Below are positions 44,648 through 56,300 of a DNA stretch of 64,000 nt, piece after piece. Where the stretch lies: contig MDYQ01000441.1 of the NCBI GenBank assembly GCA_003024175.1, positions 62,001-126,000 of the forward strand. Direction: 5' to 3'. Below the pieces are notes generated by a model. The model had not been told where the DNA came from and ran no database searches. It saw only the letters and a program-made list of their open reading frames with translations. Each line of letters opens with the position of its first letter. Position 1 is the stretch's first letter. The translations under genes and the position numbers were made by a program. Source of the stretch: Planoprotostelium fungivorum (lineage: Eukaryota > Evosea > Variosea > Cavosteliida > Cavosteliaceae).

Positions 44648-45718
44648 TGGCCACGGACGACATCACACCACTCTTTTCCGAAGCACTCGTCGTCATCTCC
44701 GTCTATGATCCAAGTGTCCTCTTTCTCCTTGAAGAGGTGGCACCATCTTTTTCACCGTTTTCAATATCTAAACATTCATGATAGGTGTGTCACACATTGA
44801 GACGAAAGGCGAAGACTCTTTACATCCATGCGACCTTGTCTCATTTCCCTGCTCTACGTAGGATATCAACCTTCGAGTGAGAGACAACAACTACTTATCA
44901 TCTGAGGGAGACAGTGTCGATTGGAAGAGGTTCTTGTTTCAAAAGATGAGATACAGATCTTACAAGATGGATCGACAGAGAGAAGAGATCAGAAGAGAGG
45001 CCGAGAGAGCATACCACCGGCCCTCTGTTCTCTCTAAGAGGACGGAAAGAGAAGCTCTCATCCAGGCCAGGCAAGAGATGGTGGGTGGTCTACCACATAG
45101 AGATAGATCATGCGGGTTGACATGAAACAGTTGGAAGAGATACCATCTTGGGTCACCGAGAAGTGGAGAGACGTTTACTTGTTTTATACTCAGGGAACTG
45201 TTTTCGAAGAGGTGTGTACGTAATCACACGCAGATCACTCATCATCCAAACAGCTGCACACATATTACCGCTACCTGTTCAACTGCTGGCCCTACTACAT
45301 CCTAAGTTTCGACTGTTCAGGGATCATGGTGAGTCGATCATCCCTTTCATGTTCCTGTTTTATTCATATTTATTTCCTATAGCTGTCCATGGATGGACAG
45401 ATCAACAGTATAGTCCACAATCAAAAGAGTTTGGGCGGATGGATACAGATCGACCAAGACATGGACATCACATCAGAGGACAAGAACATGAGAGGCATGA
45501 TACTCCGACACATCTGGTCACCACCTGTATCACCCAACAAACCGGATCTACACAGTTTCATTCATCGTCTCAGAGAGCGTGCAGGTGATGGAGTTCATCT
45601 CGATGTCGTGATGTTGATGATGGAAGGTCTGGAAGGTCTTAGTGTGTCAGAAGAAATGGAGAAGGAGTGCAACCACATAGCTGGGGCGGCGGGGGACTTC
45701 TTCTCGTGGGTAGAGTGA
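44648..45718 (+). CDS. Hypothetical protein, five exons
   Basis: ATG 44648 (MATDDITPLFSEALVVISVY, then DPSVLFLLEE) joins after a 124 nt intron to DINLRVRDNNYLSSEGDSVD, WKRFLFQKMRYRSYKMDRQR, further charged helices, LEEIPSWVTEKWRDVYLFYT, a Tyr/Trp-rich exon (LHTYYRYLFNCWPYYILSFD), LSMDGQINSIVHNQKSLGGW, and an acidic tail to TGA 45718. An ATG at 44599 (MGTEMQTLEDIP) in another frame is an alternative start. All introns are phase 0. The family is not recognised. Confidence 0.5.
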
Positions 45719-45940
45719 CACTGAACCAGTGTGAAAATAAAATGTGGACCTCCATCATCTCGACGAGAGATCATGAACAATCTCCCGTTTCATCGTCTCT
45801 GCATCATCTTGACCGATAACCTATACAGATGAGACTTCACCTCAAGGTGACGTATCTCTCTCACGTTCGGTCACGCGTCAATGGAAGTGAATATTTCATC
45901 TCCTCTCAAATTGAAGAGACACAATAGTGCGAGTTTAGAT

Positions 45941-48900
45941 TTATTGTTGCTTGAAGAAGACACTGGCACCACTGAGACTGTAATGGAGGAGCTCGAACTC
46001 GGTCTGGAACCCTCTCAGCTTCTTTGCTGTGAGGGAGGATGCCTGCTGTTCATCCTTCTTCTGTTTGGTCATGGCAAGTTGTAGTTTCTTGACTTCCTCG
46101 TTGTAGTATTGACTGACCGAATCGAACCAGTGGAGAGATTCACACTGCTTGTACTGGTTCAACAGCTTCAAGATGTAGGCCACACCTGTATGATGTCATC
46201 ACACGTCATCACACTCAAACAATAAAATAGAATAAAATGATCTCTCACCGATGGCAAATCCATCGTCCGTGAAAAATCCTCCGTTCTTCTTCTTGGCTAA
46301 CCTGTCTTTTCCCGCCAAAATGTGGTCGACAAAGTTGATAGCCAGGGGTGGTATGATGATGTGGAAGTTTTTCAAGTGTGCATTGTCTTCACTCCTGAAC
46401 TCGTCGGCAAAGACATTGACCAACAGGTCGAAATATTCCGCTCCCTCTGCAAAATTCTTCGTCAGAGTGTCGATCGCTCCGTCCAAATTGCTGATACGGT
46501 CAGTACGTCGGACTACAACGAGACATCACCCGGCGGCCTTCTTTGCGTCCGAGGACAGTCTGTCCTTGTCAACCATTTCGGAGAAGGGGACGATGTCTTG
46601 TAGATCGGGGACGAACTTGATGGCGTTGCTGATGTAAGCGAAACCACCGGATCGGATCATGCGGATGTAACCCATGGCATTACCTTTGTAGATTTAGGAT
46701 GATGATCATGTGATGATGATGATGATCATGTGATGATGATGATGATCATGTGATGATGTGATGATGGTGATGATGATATGATGATGATGTGATGTGGCTG
46801 TGATGATGATGTGATGATGTGATGATGTGATGATGTGATGATGTGATGATGTGATGATGTGATGATGTGATGATGATGATATGTCGTTCAAATTGTGTAT
46901 GATATTATTCTAATGTCGCATGTGAAAGATAGTAGTAGAAGATGATGTGAAGATGATAAGAGAAAGATGAAGAAGAGAAGATTGAGATGGACTCACCAAT
47001 TTCTGTGACGAGATTTCTAAACTGATCGAGATAACTGGCCTTCTGGTCGTTCAGTCCCAATTTCTTGATCTCCTTGTTGAATTGTTGCGCTCGGTCGAAC
47101 GGGTACCTGTCCCAAATTTCAGAAATAAAATCGAATAAAATCCCTCACTTGTTGTCCACCTTGTCTCGATTCTCTTTAAACCATCTGACGTCCCTGTACA
47201 ATCTCGCCTTGATGTGATCATCAAATAAAAACTGAGAAAAGACGACGAATTTCTGCTTCAAGTACTGGTAGATGAAATTGACCTGAACTCTTCAGAGAAA
47301 TTTCTGGCGGGAAACCTCACCGTCGTGTTCATGATTCCCACACCGTGTGTTCGAATCGAATTCGAGATGTGTCCTAAATTGATCACGTTGACCATTTTGT
47401 TCTCTGATGTTCTCTCCACGAACATCTGATTGTTGATGTTGTAATTGTACTTGGCAACAAAGACGTGAATGTTCCTCGTGATCTCGATGACATCGATGCC
47501 TTGCTCTAACGTTTGGCTGGGGAGATGGACTTCTGACATGTGCAGGCCGTACTTCTCTTCGGCGCGGCTTCTCATCTCACCGTAGGTCTTCCAGTCGTTG
47601 AGTGTGACGGTTGTCAGGTTGTAGAAGGTGGTATCGAGATAGTGCTCCACGTAGGCTGTGGTTGGGTGAGGGGAGAAAGAGGAGAAGAAGAAAAGTTTGG
47701 AGAAAGAAGAAAAGTGGAGAGAAAGAAAAAAGTGAAGAAAAGTGTGGAGGAGATGAAAAAAAGATGGAAAAAGAGGAGATGAAAAAAGGTGAAAAAAGAG
47801 GAGATGAAAAAAAGATGAAAAAAGAGGAGATGAAAAAAGGTGAAAAAAGAGAAGAAAAGAAGGAAGATGTGAGAGTGGGGAGGGTAATGTGACTCACATT
47901 TGATGTTGAGAGTCTTGTCCAAGAATTTGATGGGCTTGATCTTGAAAAATGGAGAGAAGTCTATGATACCAGTCTTGAAGGGGTTTCGATCTACAACCTG
48001 CCGTAAAATTCAGGGGAGGAGAGTGATTAAATGTCACCTGCAAGTGAGAATGTACGTGGAGACGTAAGTCGGTCTCGATGTCTCTGCAGAGGGGGTCCAA
48101 TATTGTTCTCTTTAGAATCTGATCGTCGATCAGTTGCATCGACAGGGTGTCTCATCTGATGATCACGATGATGAGCTGATGATCGATGCGAAGATCTGAC
48201 GATCACATCGATGATGATCACGATGATGAAAAGTAGATGATGACGATCACCAACTCGCGATGATCACCTTGTCTAATTCATCCTGAAACGCTTGACACAA
48301 TAACTTGTAATCGATGTTGACGGTCTGCTTGAACATGGGTGTGACGTCTCTGATGGCTGTGAACATGTACTGCAACCTGTGGCTGTGTTCTGGTCTGTTG
48401 TAGAGGTCACCCAGATACAGAGGCAGCATCGCACGACTCCAATAGAAGTAGTGACAGTCACAAGCCTGTACGATTCAGGATCTCGCGGAGAAGTCGCAGA
48501 AAACTCGGTGAAATCTCACCTCTCTCACTCGGTCCTCGAATTCGCAGAGGGTGTCTAATTCGTTCATGGTGTGACGGATCAATTCAACTTCTTCTTGCTT
48601 GACGGCCGACTGTGATGATGAGCGTGATGATCATCATGATGTGATGACTTACCGATTGGAAGGCAACGTACATGGCGATTCTTAGAATAGTACGTCTCTC
48701 TATGGATGCACAACCGTTCAACATCTGGATAACCAAGGTAACTGCGGCGAGAACGTCGAGCCTGTATTTTGTCTCAGGAGTTGCACCATGTGATGATGAT
48801 CGCGATGATGATGATGATGATGATGGAGAGAAGAGATGATGTGTGGATCGATGATGATGTGATGAGATTATGATTGTGATGATGATCATGATGATGATCG

Positions 48901-51229
48901 CGGATCTCACTTTGCATCGTCAAACTTTTTGGACTCGGTCAGACGACCCTGGATCTGCACCAGCAGCGTCTGCAACTGATAGCAACTCTGCTGCACCATG
49001 AAACTCAAACTCTCAGCCACTTCACTGCTCTTCCTCAACAGTGTAAATTGAATGGCCTGCCCTCGTCAGTCTTTTCACTCATGACGATGAGCTCCGCTCA
49101 TCGCCGTCATGACTCACCTTGATCAGTTCGATGATCTGACAAGCAGAAGACACCAAGTTTGCTTTCAGAGGTAAATTCTTCGTCGCGTGCAAGCTGACCG
49201 TCTCCTTGAACAATAATCCCGCCTCCAACGAGAGTTTGAGACCTGATGACGTCAGAAGTCACGTGACCTCATCATCACCCACCCGACATGAGACGATGAG
49301 CGCGATTGCGTATGATGGTCTGTGTGTCTCCAAAGTGGTTCATGTTACTCTCCGATCTGACCAGCCACGCGCTGATCTGCAGCTGCAACAGATTCGATCT
49401 CCTGTTAGATTGAGTTCGAAAAGAATAAAATAGAATAAATCCTCACCCCAAGAATTCGTTCGACAGTTTCGTCGCGAAATTTCGGTGGAAATCCGTCACG
49501 TCAGTCTTTCCCACGATTTTTGCTAGGCCTGGGATGCATTTGTTCATGAAATCAGTGGAAAACCAGACGGAATCTCCGTAGAGGTGGACGATGGGTACTC
49601 GCTTGTAGGTGTCCCAAACTGATTTGATTGTCTTCTTATCGCTCACGTCTGAGGAATTCAGTCGTTCGATTTTATTTCGATTTATTGTTGAGAGACTATT
49701 TTTGGAGTGGGAGAGGATCGTGACGAAGAGAAATGAAATGACAATAAAATAGAATAAAATAGAGTCGAAATACATGCGTGTGAGATGAGATGGTGATGCT
49801 CACCTTTGAACAGTTGAACGTAGAACACATAGATAGACATGATACCGATAAATCGACTCTTGTGACTGGCATCATCTTCAGAGAATCTAGAAGTCCACCT
49901 GCTACCTTCAGCGATGACGTATCGTGACGTCATCACCTATCGAATATGGCCTTGAAGTTCGCCTGATATTCTCTCTTGAATTCCTTGTTCGTTTTGATGG
50001 GCAGAACGTCTTCCACCTCGTAGCTGGTCTCGGCACAATTCTTCTCTCGTCAGTTTGAATTTCAAATGTGGCGGGAAAATATACCTGGAATATCCTTCCG
50101 TCCAACAATTGGTCTTTGAGGGCGAACAAGTTCTTCTCCAACTGCCACGCTGCGTCTTCGGTCGTGTTGTAGGCAGTTGGGTTATTCTTTATGGCTTTGA
50201 TCATCCTACACAAACTTTAATTCACGATATACAAATCTATTCTCACCTCTGGTATAACTTTAGAGACTCGAGCCACGCACCGTTCCGTTCGATGAGATCA
50301 TCGCACGTGATGAACATGACAAAGAGGTCTCCCAGATGTTCCAAGACAGACTCTAAATGGACGTTCTTGAAACTGGTGACGTAGAGAGGTTGGTTGGAGT
50401 TGTAGAGGGAGGCCATCTGATGGACGATGTTCTTGACGAGAGAGTAACCTCTTCTGATGAGGTTGGAGAGTTCGGCCAGAAGAGGTAGAGACTTTCCAAA
50501 TTCAACCTGGGCCGCTCCATCATCTCCGGTCGCTGCACCACCTGATGGTCACATGTGAGACGGTGGTGGATGACGATGAGATGGAGACGCACCCAGAGTG
50601 CTGCCATACATCTTTAGAGGGGCGTAGAAACGAGTTTTGGCTTTCTCGACTAACAACTTGATCTCGAGACAATTGTTTGTAAAGACCAACATGACTTTGT
50701 TGAGGATCTGTGACACGTCAATGGATGTGAAGGGGAAGCATGAAGATTACCTGATTGTCGGTCTTGATTAGATCCACGAGAGTGGTTTGTTCCGTAGCTT
50801 TGGCTTGGAGAGATATAGGATCCCTGTTGGCGTCCCATACTTCGGCAAGGGTCTCCTCTAGTTCGCACTGAAATGTAAATCAGACAAGGAAGTCACGGCC
50901 TCGGATGTACCTCTATATCATTCAACTGCGTGCCGTGCTTTGTCACAAACTCGGTGAGCTTGGCGATTACCTACGTGTTGAGTTAACAACCACTTTCTCT
51001 CGTTAGAATAGAATCAAGATAAGAGGGCGATATGAATACACGTAGGTGACGATCTCATCTCCGCGGCGACGGGGAGTTATGAAGGACATTGATCATAAAC
51101 ATATGGACACACCAGCTCTCCAGCAATCCCTATTGTTGGAGTCAGCTATCCGCCTCACGTGAAAGCCAATGAAGGTGACGACTCACTCTCCGTTCCCTCA
51201 TTGAACTCGTCGAACGTATAATCATCCAT
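45941..51229 (-). CDS. WASHC4: WASH complex subunit 4 (SWIP)
   Basis: A long multi-exon gene from ATG 51229 ([14 protein letters not shown]) to TAA 45941. Strong family blocks include [57 protein letters not shown]-type segment [126 protein letters not shown] and [24 protein letters not shown] is a scaffold of the WASH complex, which activates Arp2/3 on endosomes and drives sorting and recycling. The order and length match the human protein. Introns are 40-60 nt except several filled with simple repeats (46694-46885, 47655-47875). Confidence 0.95.
46694..46885. repeat. GATGAT/GTGATGAT microsatellite in a SWIP intron
   Basis: Runs of TGATGATGATGATCATG and GTGATGATGTGATGATGTGA fill one intron. 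Confidence 0.95.
47655..47875. repeat. Polypurine minisatellite in a SWIP intron
   Basis: Over 200 bases almost wholly of A and G on the plus strand, with units such as GAGGAGATGAAAAAAGGTG and GAGGAGATGAAAAAAAGATG repeated in tandem. A long mirror-like purine tract of this kind can form triplex DNA. On the coding strand it is a pyrimidine tract. Confidence 0.95.
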
Positions 51230-51374
51230 GTTCAACGACCCCCGTGATATAAAGAACTAGGTAGAGAGGTAGAGGGATAAAGATGAGAAGATGTAGTGCC
51301 CTCCTCGTTGAAATGCGAAAACAGATCGGGTCATTCGTGACAGGTCAACTTGAAACATCACATTGCGAAGCATC

Positions 51375-51888
51375 ATGGGGAGGATCGTTGGCATGGGAGT
51401 GGACATCGTCCAAAACGCTCGCATAGAATCCATATTGAAGAACAGAGGAGAGAGATTTCTGAGGAGAGCCTTCCATCCAGAAGAGATACGTGTCTTTCGA
51501 TCGAAGACGGGTGACAAAGCCACACAATTCTTAGCTTCAAGGTGATTGGAGTGTTCTTTCATATCATGATGCTGATGGAATTGGAGGTGGGCAGTGAAGG
51601 AATCGTTCTTCAAAGCATTGCACAGAAACTCTCCAACGAAATTAGACGTACACTTTCCATCCATCTGTATTCTCAATGACAATACTGGTGAGAATACCTC
51701 AATGACAAATCATTAGAAGATGATCGCAATGTATCGCAGGTGCCCCCGTTTTATCCTCCACACAAGAATCGAACAGTATCACGAAGCTATTACAAAGTCT
51801 GAAGATTGACGACGTTCACATCGCAATCTCTCACGAGAGAGACTACACCATCGCCAATGTCTTGATGCAGAGTCATGAGAAGGAATGA
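51375..51888 (+). CDS. acpS: Holo-[acyl-carrier-protein] synthase (AcpS-type phosphopantetheinyl transferase)
   Basis: Three exons from ATG 51375 to TGA 51888, about 140 residues. The start MGRIVGMGVDIVQNARIESI matches AcpS (metal-binding Asp in GVDIV), followed by RFLRRAFHPEEIRVF, FLASRWAVKESFFKAL (catalytic Glu in WAxKE), and VHIAISHERDYTIANVL near the end. It transfers 4'-phosphopantetheine from CoA to the Ser of acyl carrier proteins, here most likely mitochondrial ACP or a fatty-acid/polyketide synthase. It is divergent from SWIP with 145 bp between starts. Confidence 0.9.
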
Positions 51889-51910
51889 ACACGAAAATTT
51901 ATCTACATTC

Positions 51911-53198
51911 TCATCCTCTCAGCGTCGTGTGATGAACGAACAGATTTGGCATGCCCCAACATGATTGTCCAATAGCCCTCGCGATGTAACATATTCCTTC
52001 CGTCTCTATACCGTCCCATCCCTCTTTCAAGTCCCAGAGAGTTCCAACGATGTAAAGAGGAGGGAAGATGACACCTGTTATAGATGAACAACATCTTCCA
52101 TCTTCATCATGTTCTTTACCGGCTCGAACGAGAGACGTTCTGATGTAGAGGATCGTTCCTCCAACTGAATCGAGAGGAACAATGTCGTCTCCTCCCCTCA
52201 GATGTTTGAAATGCAACACTTGCCCCTTGATGTCTCTTGGCTCATAGAAGCCTCCATCTCTGATGAGAGCCAATTGTTCGCTGGTGGGAGTAGTTCTATT
52301 GCCTCTCCATGCATTACTGAGATCGTGTCAACATGTGATCGAAGATGGTGGTGGAATCACTCACAGGTCATAGTCCTTGTTCTTTCCTTGTCTACATGAT
52401 GCAGTGATGATCTGTTTCTCTCGTCCATGTTTCACCATCTCTTGGACAAGACCAGTGTCAATGTGGAATATGTCTGCGTCTAACCAAAGGAGGGCCGACT
52501 CATCTTCCATCGTGGTCGACATCAGGATGTTTCGCAGTTTGGCCAAGACAGATCTTCTCTGTCTCTGATACTTTGGCTTGTGTCTGTCTTGTGTGGACAC
52601 GCTGACGTCATATGAGGCCAGTGGATGGATGACGTTGATCCTTCTGAATCCTAACTCGTTCGCTCGTCTCGTACACATCTGATAGATGATGATCAGACAA
52701 CAATATGATGATGATTGAGGAGATATCTCACCTGCTTGATGGACTCATACTCGGTCTGGTTTGACACGAGAACGGCAAGAGATGAAGAAGATGCAGGATA
52801 TTTTGTGTCTTTGATCATGTCTAAAAGGTGGTTGAAGGTTCTCCTCGTTGTCTTGTTGAATCTGGCCCACGACTTCTCATCATTGACAATGACGGAAAAT
52901 AACAGAGTAGGACTCTCTGGCTCACTCATATTCTGGTTCTGAAGAGAAAATCGCTTCAGATCGTCTCCTAATTGGTATTCTTTCATCTCATATCCTGACA
53001 CGGGTGAAGATGTTGTTCGTATCGGTTGGACTCGATTGGGAGACACCACGTGGATATTACCGTTTGAACAGTCTTCGAGTCCCGTCATAGACAGTTGCAG
53101 CGTGAAGATGAAGCAGACAAAGAAGATAATCTGGCTAGGGTTAAAACCGCGTAAATGGTATCAGTAGTGCAACTCACCGCTAATGTCCGCCAGATCAT
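51911..53198 (-). CDS. GT62 glycosyltransferase, Anp1/Mnn9/Van1-like
   Basis: About four exons from ATG 53198 to a stop at 51911. MIWRTLA joins IIFFVCFIFTLQLSMTG to form an N-terminal signal anchor, the layout of a type II Golgi enzyme. Luminal part: LRNILMSTTM, ALLWLDADIFHIDTGLVQEM with the DxD-type metal site, KQIITASCRQG, YDxNAWRGNR, DDIVPLDSVGGTILYIRTSL, FPPLYIVGTLWDLKEGWDGI, ETEGICYIARAIG and CWGMPN. These are landmarks of the GT62 alpha-mannosyltransferases that build fungal mannan; in an amoeba it would act on N- or O-glycans. Its start lies 108 bp from that of MOT1 on the other strand. Confidence 0.85.
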
Positions 53199-53305
53199 GT
53201 TGATGATCGTGAGCGTGTCAGGTGTTGCTGTGATGACACCCGTCCATCTACAGCGTCTCACAAAAATGATCGCAGTCCACATCTCATCTTCCATTGCACA
53301 GTGAC

Positions 53306-56300
53306 ATGAGCCGACAAGCTGACCGAGTGATTCAATTGATTCATTGTGAGCTTTGGATCGAATCAGCTTCAAAAGAGATTGATTGATGTCCAGCCGGCAC
53401 AACTGCTGCAGTTCGTCAGGCAGCGGCTAAGCAATTGGCAGACATCGTGAGAAAACACCCCAACCAATTGAATGATGTTCTTTCGAAGGTAAATCAGGAG
53501 CATCGATGTGACGATTTGATCAATTGTCCTCTGGAAACGAGTTGAATCAAAGACAGATATTTCCCAGTCTTATGAGTGATAAATGGGAGGTCAGAGTATC
53601 AGCTGGTCAAGCCATGGAATCCATCTGTCAATCATATCCTCAATGGAATGCCCCAGATCCATCACAAGGCAAGCCTCTCTTTCATCATCTCTTTCACCTT
53701 TCTAATCGTCATCAGTTCCGTCAACACTGCCTTCAAACGATGGAAGAGAAGAGGGATTTATCAGCTTCCAAGAGTTCGACGTAGATAAAGTCTTACAACA
53801 CGGAGTGCCTCTATTAGCTACAAAGGGATCCGTAAGCCTCCATCAACATCTCCATCTCATCTGATACAGGATTACGATGAAGGATTAGATCATCTGTCGG
53901 TAGAGGAGAGGATTCGAATACAGAGAGAGAACATAAAGAAGAGAATGGGTCTAGATTGGAAATACATGAGGAAGGAGATCGTGACCGATGCCGATTTGGA
54001 GAAAGGCATCATGACGACAGAGCAGAAGAAGATGAGAAAGTGAGAACATCTCTTCATCTCTTTTGGTTCTTGTATTTCACTTCAGACATCATATGATCAT
54101 GATGTGACGAACCATGCAACATGATGACAAAAGGAAAATAGACAAGAAGATGAAGAGAAGAAGGTCAAATCGGACAAGGTGGGAGACATGTTCTTCCGTT
54201 GATGTTGAATGGAAAAGGTTCTGGATGCATTCATAAATCGAGACAAATTATCTGTGAGGGAGAAGAACATCCTCAAGCGCAAGTTGGAGAGAGACAACGC
54301 GAAGAAAATGGAAGAAGAATCTTTTAACATCCAACGTGAGACATGTCATGATGATCATGAATGATCATCATGACGATCGCTCTACCTCATCACTGACACT
54401 CTATCAGCAAAGAGATTAAAAACGGAGAATAAACAAGAAGGAGATGAAGAGGAAAAGGATACTCCAATTGTAGATCCGAACACTTGGCCGTTCGAGAACT
54501 TCTGTCAGGAGCTCTTCCTCCGATTGTTCGAGTGAGTCCCAATCATTTGGTCCTCCTCCCTCTACCGTCTCCATTTTTCGGTCCGTCTCAATCGATTGAT
54601 CCCATAAAGTCCACGCTGGGAGACACGCCACGGCAGTGCCATCGCATTGAGAGAGATCATTCGTCACCACGGAGACACTGCAGGTACTTGTCCTCTATAT
54701 GGTATCATCTACAACGAGACATCGAATCAGAGATGGATGGAAGATGCTGTCACTCGACTCTTGTGTGTCTTTATATTGGACCGATTCAGTGATTTCGTGC
54801 TGGACAAGGTGAGATGTCTTCTGTGAGATGTCTTTTATGAGATGTCTTATGTAAGATGTCTTACAACGACCCAGGCTGTCGCGCCGGTGCGAGAGAACTG
54901 CGCTCAGGTGTTGGGTGCAGTTCTGAGACATCTCTCCCACGATATCTCGGTGAAAGTCGTGAGGGTATTGTTCATTCTACAACACAGAACGGAGTGGGAG
55001 GTGAAGTTAGAAATTTCCGTGAAATGTCAACACCAGCAGGTGAGGCAGTCGGGCTATTTGGGCTTGAAATATTTCGTCGCCGTTCGGCCAGACGTAGTTC
55101 AATCCCACGCAAGCGAAGTCATGCAGGCCGTCACCCTCGGGTGATCTATCTACAACGTTGTAGATGGATCTTTATTCATTTTAACAGGTTGAGCGATGAG
55201 GATGATGACGTCAGGGCCGTCACGTGTGAAGTCATCACACCCATCGTGAAGAAATTACCCGTGGATGTCAAGTTACGTATATCAACTCTGCTGTGGGACA
55301 GTCTGAAGGAACCAGATGATCTATCGGTGTCCGTGTCATTCGTCATGAACATCATCGATGTCTTATTGGATGATGAAGAATTGAAGGAGGAAATCGTGAA
55401 AGGTGAGACGATCATGATCACGATCAACATCACGATCGTCATCATGAGATGGTGGTGATCGTGAGGTGACTGGTTGTAGATGGATCCTCCTTGGTCTCCA
55501 TTCTTCCGTTCTTCCGTCACAAGATATCTTCCGTTCGGTCGTCCTCCCTCGACGTGATCCATCGCCTCCTCCGTCGATCTACAACGATCAATATAACCGA
55601 CGACCAATTATCCGATCTAATTCGAATGCTCTACCAGAACATCTTGTTCGAAGAGAGAGAGGTGAGACGTCAGATTGACACGCCACTGATGTGTTCATCT
55701 ACAACGCTCTTCCAACTACAACGAGTCACTGACGTGTGACAGGATGTCACGGAGAAGACAGTGGAGACGTGGGAGGTAGTGATGAGATGTTCGGAGACCG
55801 AACAATTGGGACGTATCTTGTCAAATCTCATTCCAACGTTCTACAACCTGACAGTAAGCCATCGAATCGATGGGAGCTTACTCTTGTCCAAATATAAATC
55901 CATGAACCAGGTGATTTATTTCATTTTATTTCGTCTGTCAGATACGTGTGAGAGATTGACTCGTTGTAGACGAGTGATCAACCGAGAGAGGAAGGGAAGA
56001 AAAAGAAGGGGAAGAAGGTGAGATGTCACGATGTGATGTCACTGATGTTCCGTCAAGACAGAGAAAGAGACGAAAATCACTTCATCTACAACGGGATATC
56101 GCCACAAGATGATGGGGGCACAATTGATTGGGACATCACTCTCACACCTGTCAAATCCTCAGGTAACATACGTACGTTACGTCCCTCACGGTGATCAGAC
56201 CACACTCCAATGGTTATCCAAACACATACTGAGCCATCGAGCCGAGGCAATATTATTGGCCGCCTTCTCTCTGTATCATTTCTTAGAGAAGACGAAAGAG

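Noticed and set aside
47577-47922. Lys/Glu-rich (plus) and Phe/Ser-rich (minus) frames
   Set aside because: They come from the polypurine minisatellite in the SWIP intron.
53085-53402. Minus-strand frame upstream of the glycosyltransferase exon
   Set aside because: It lies antisense to the first exon of MOT1 and precedes a better signal-anchor start at 53198.
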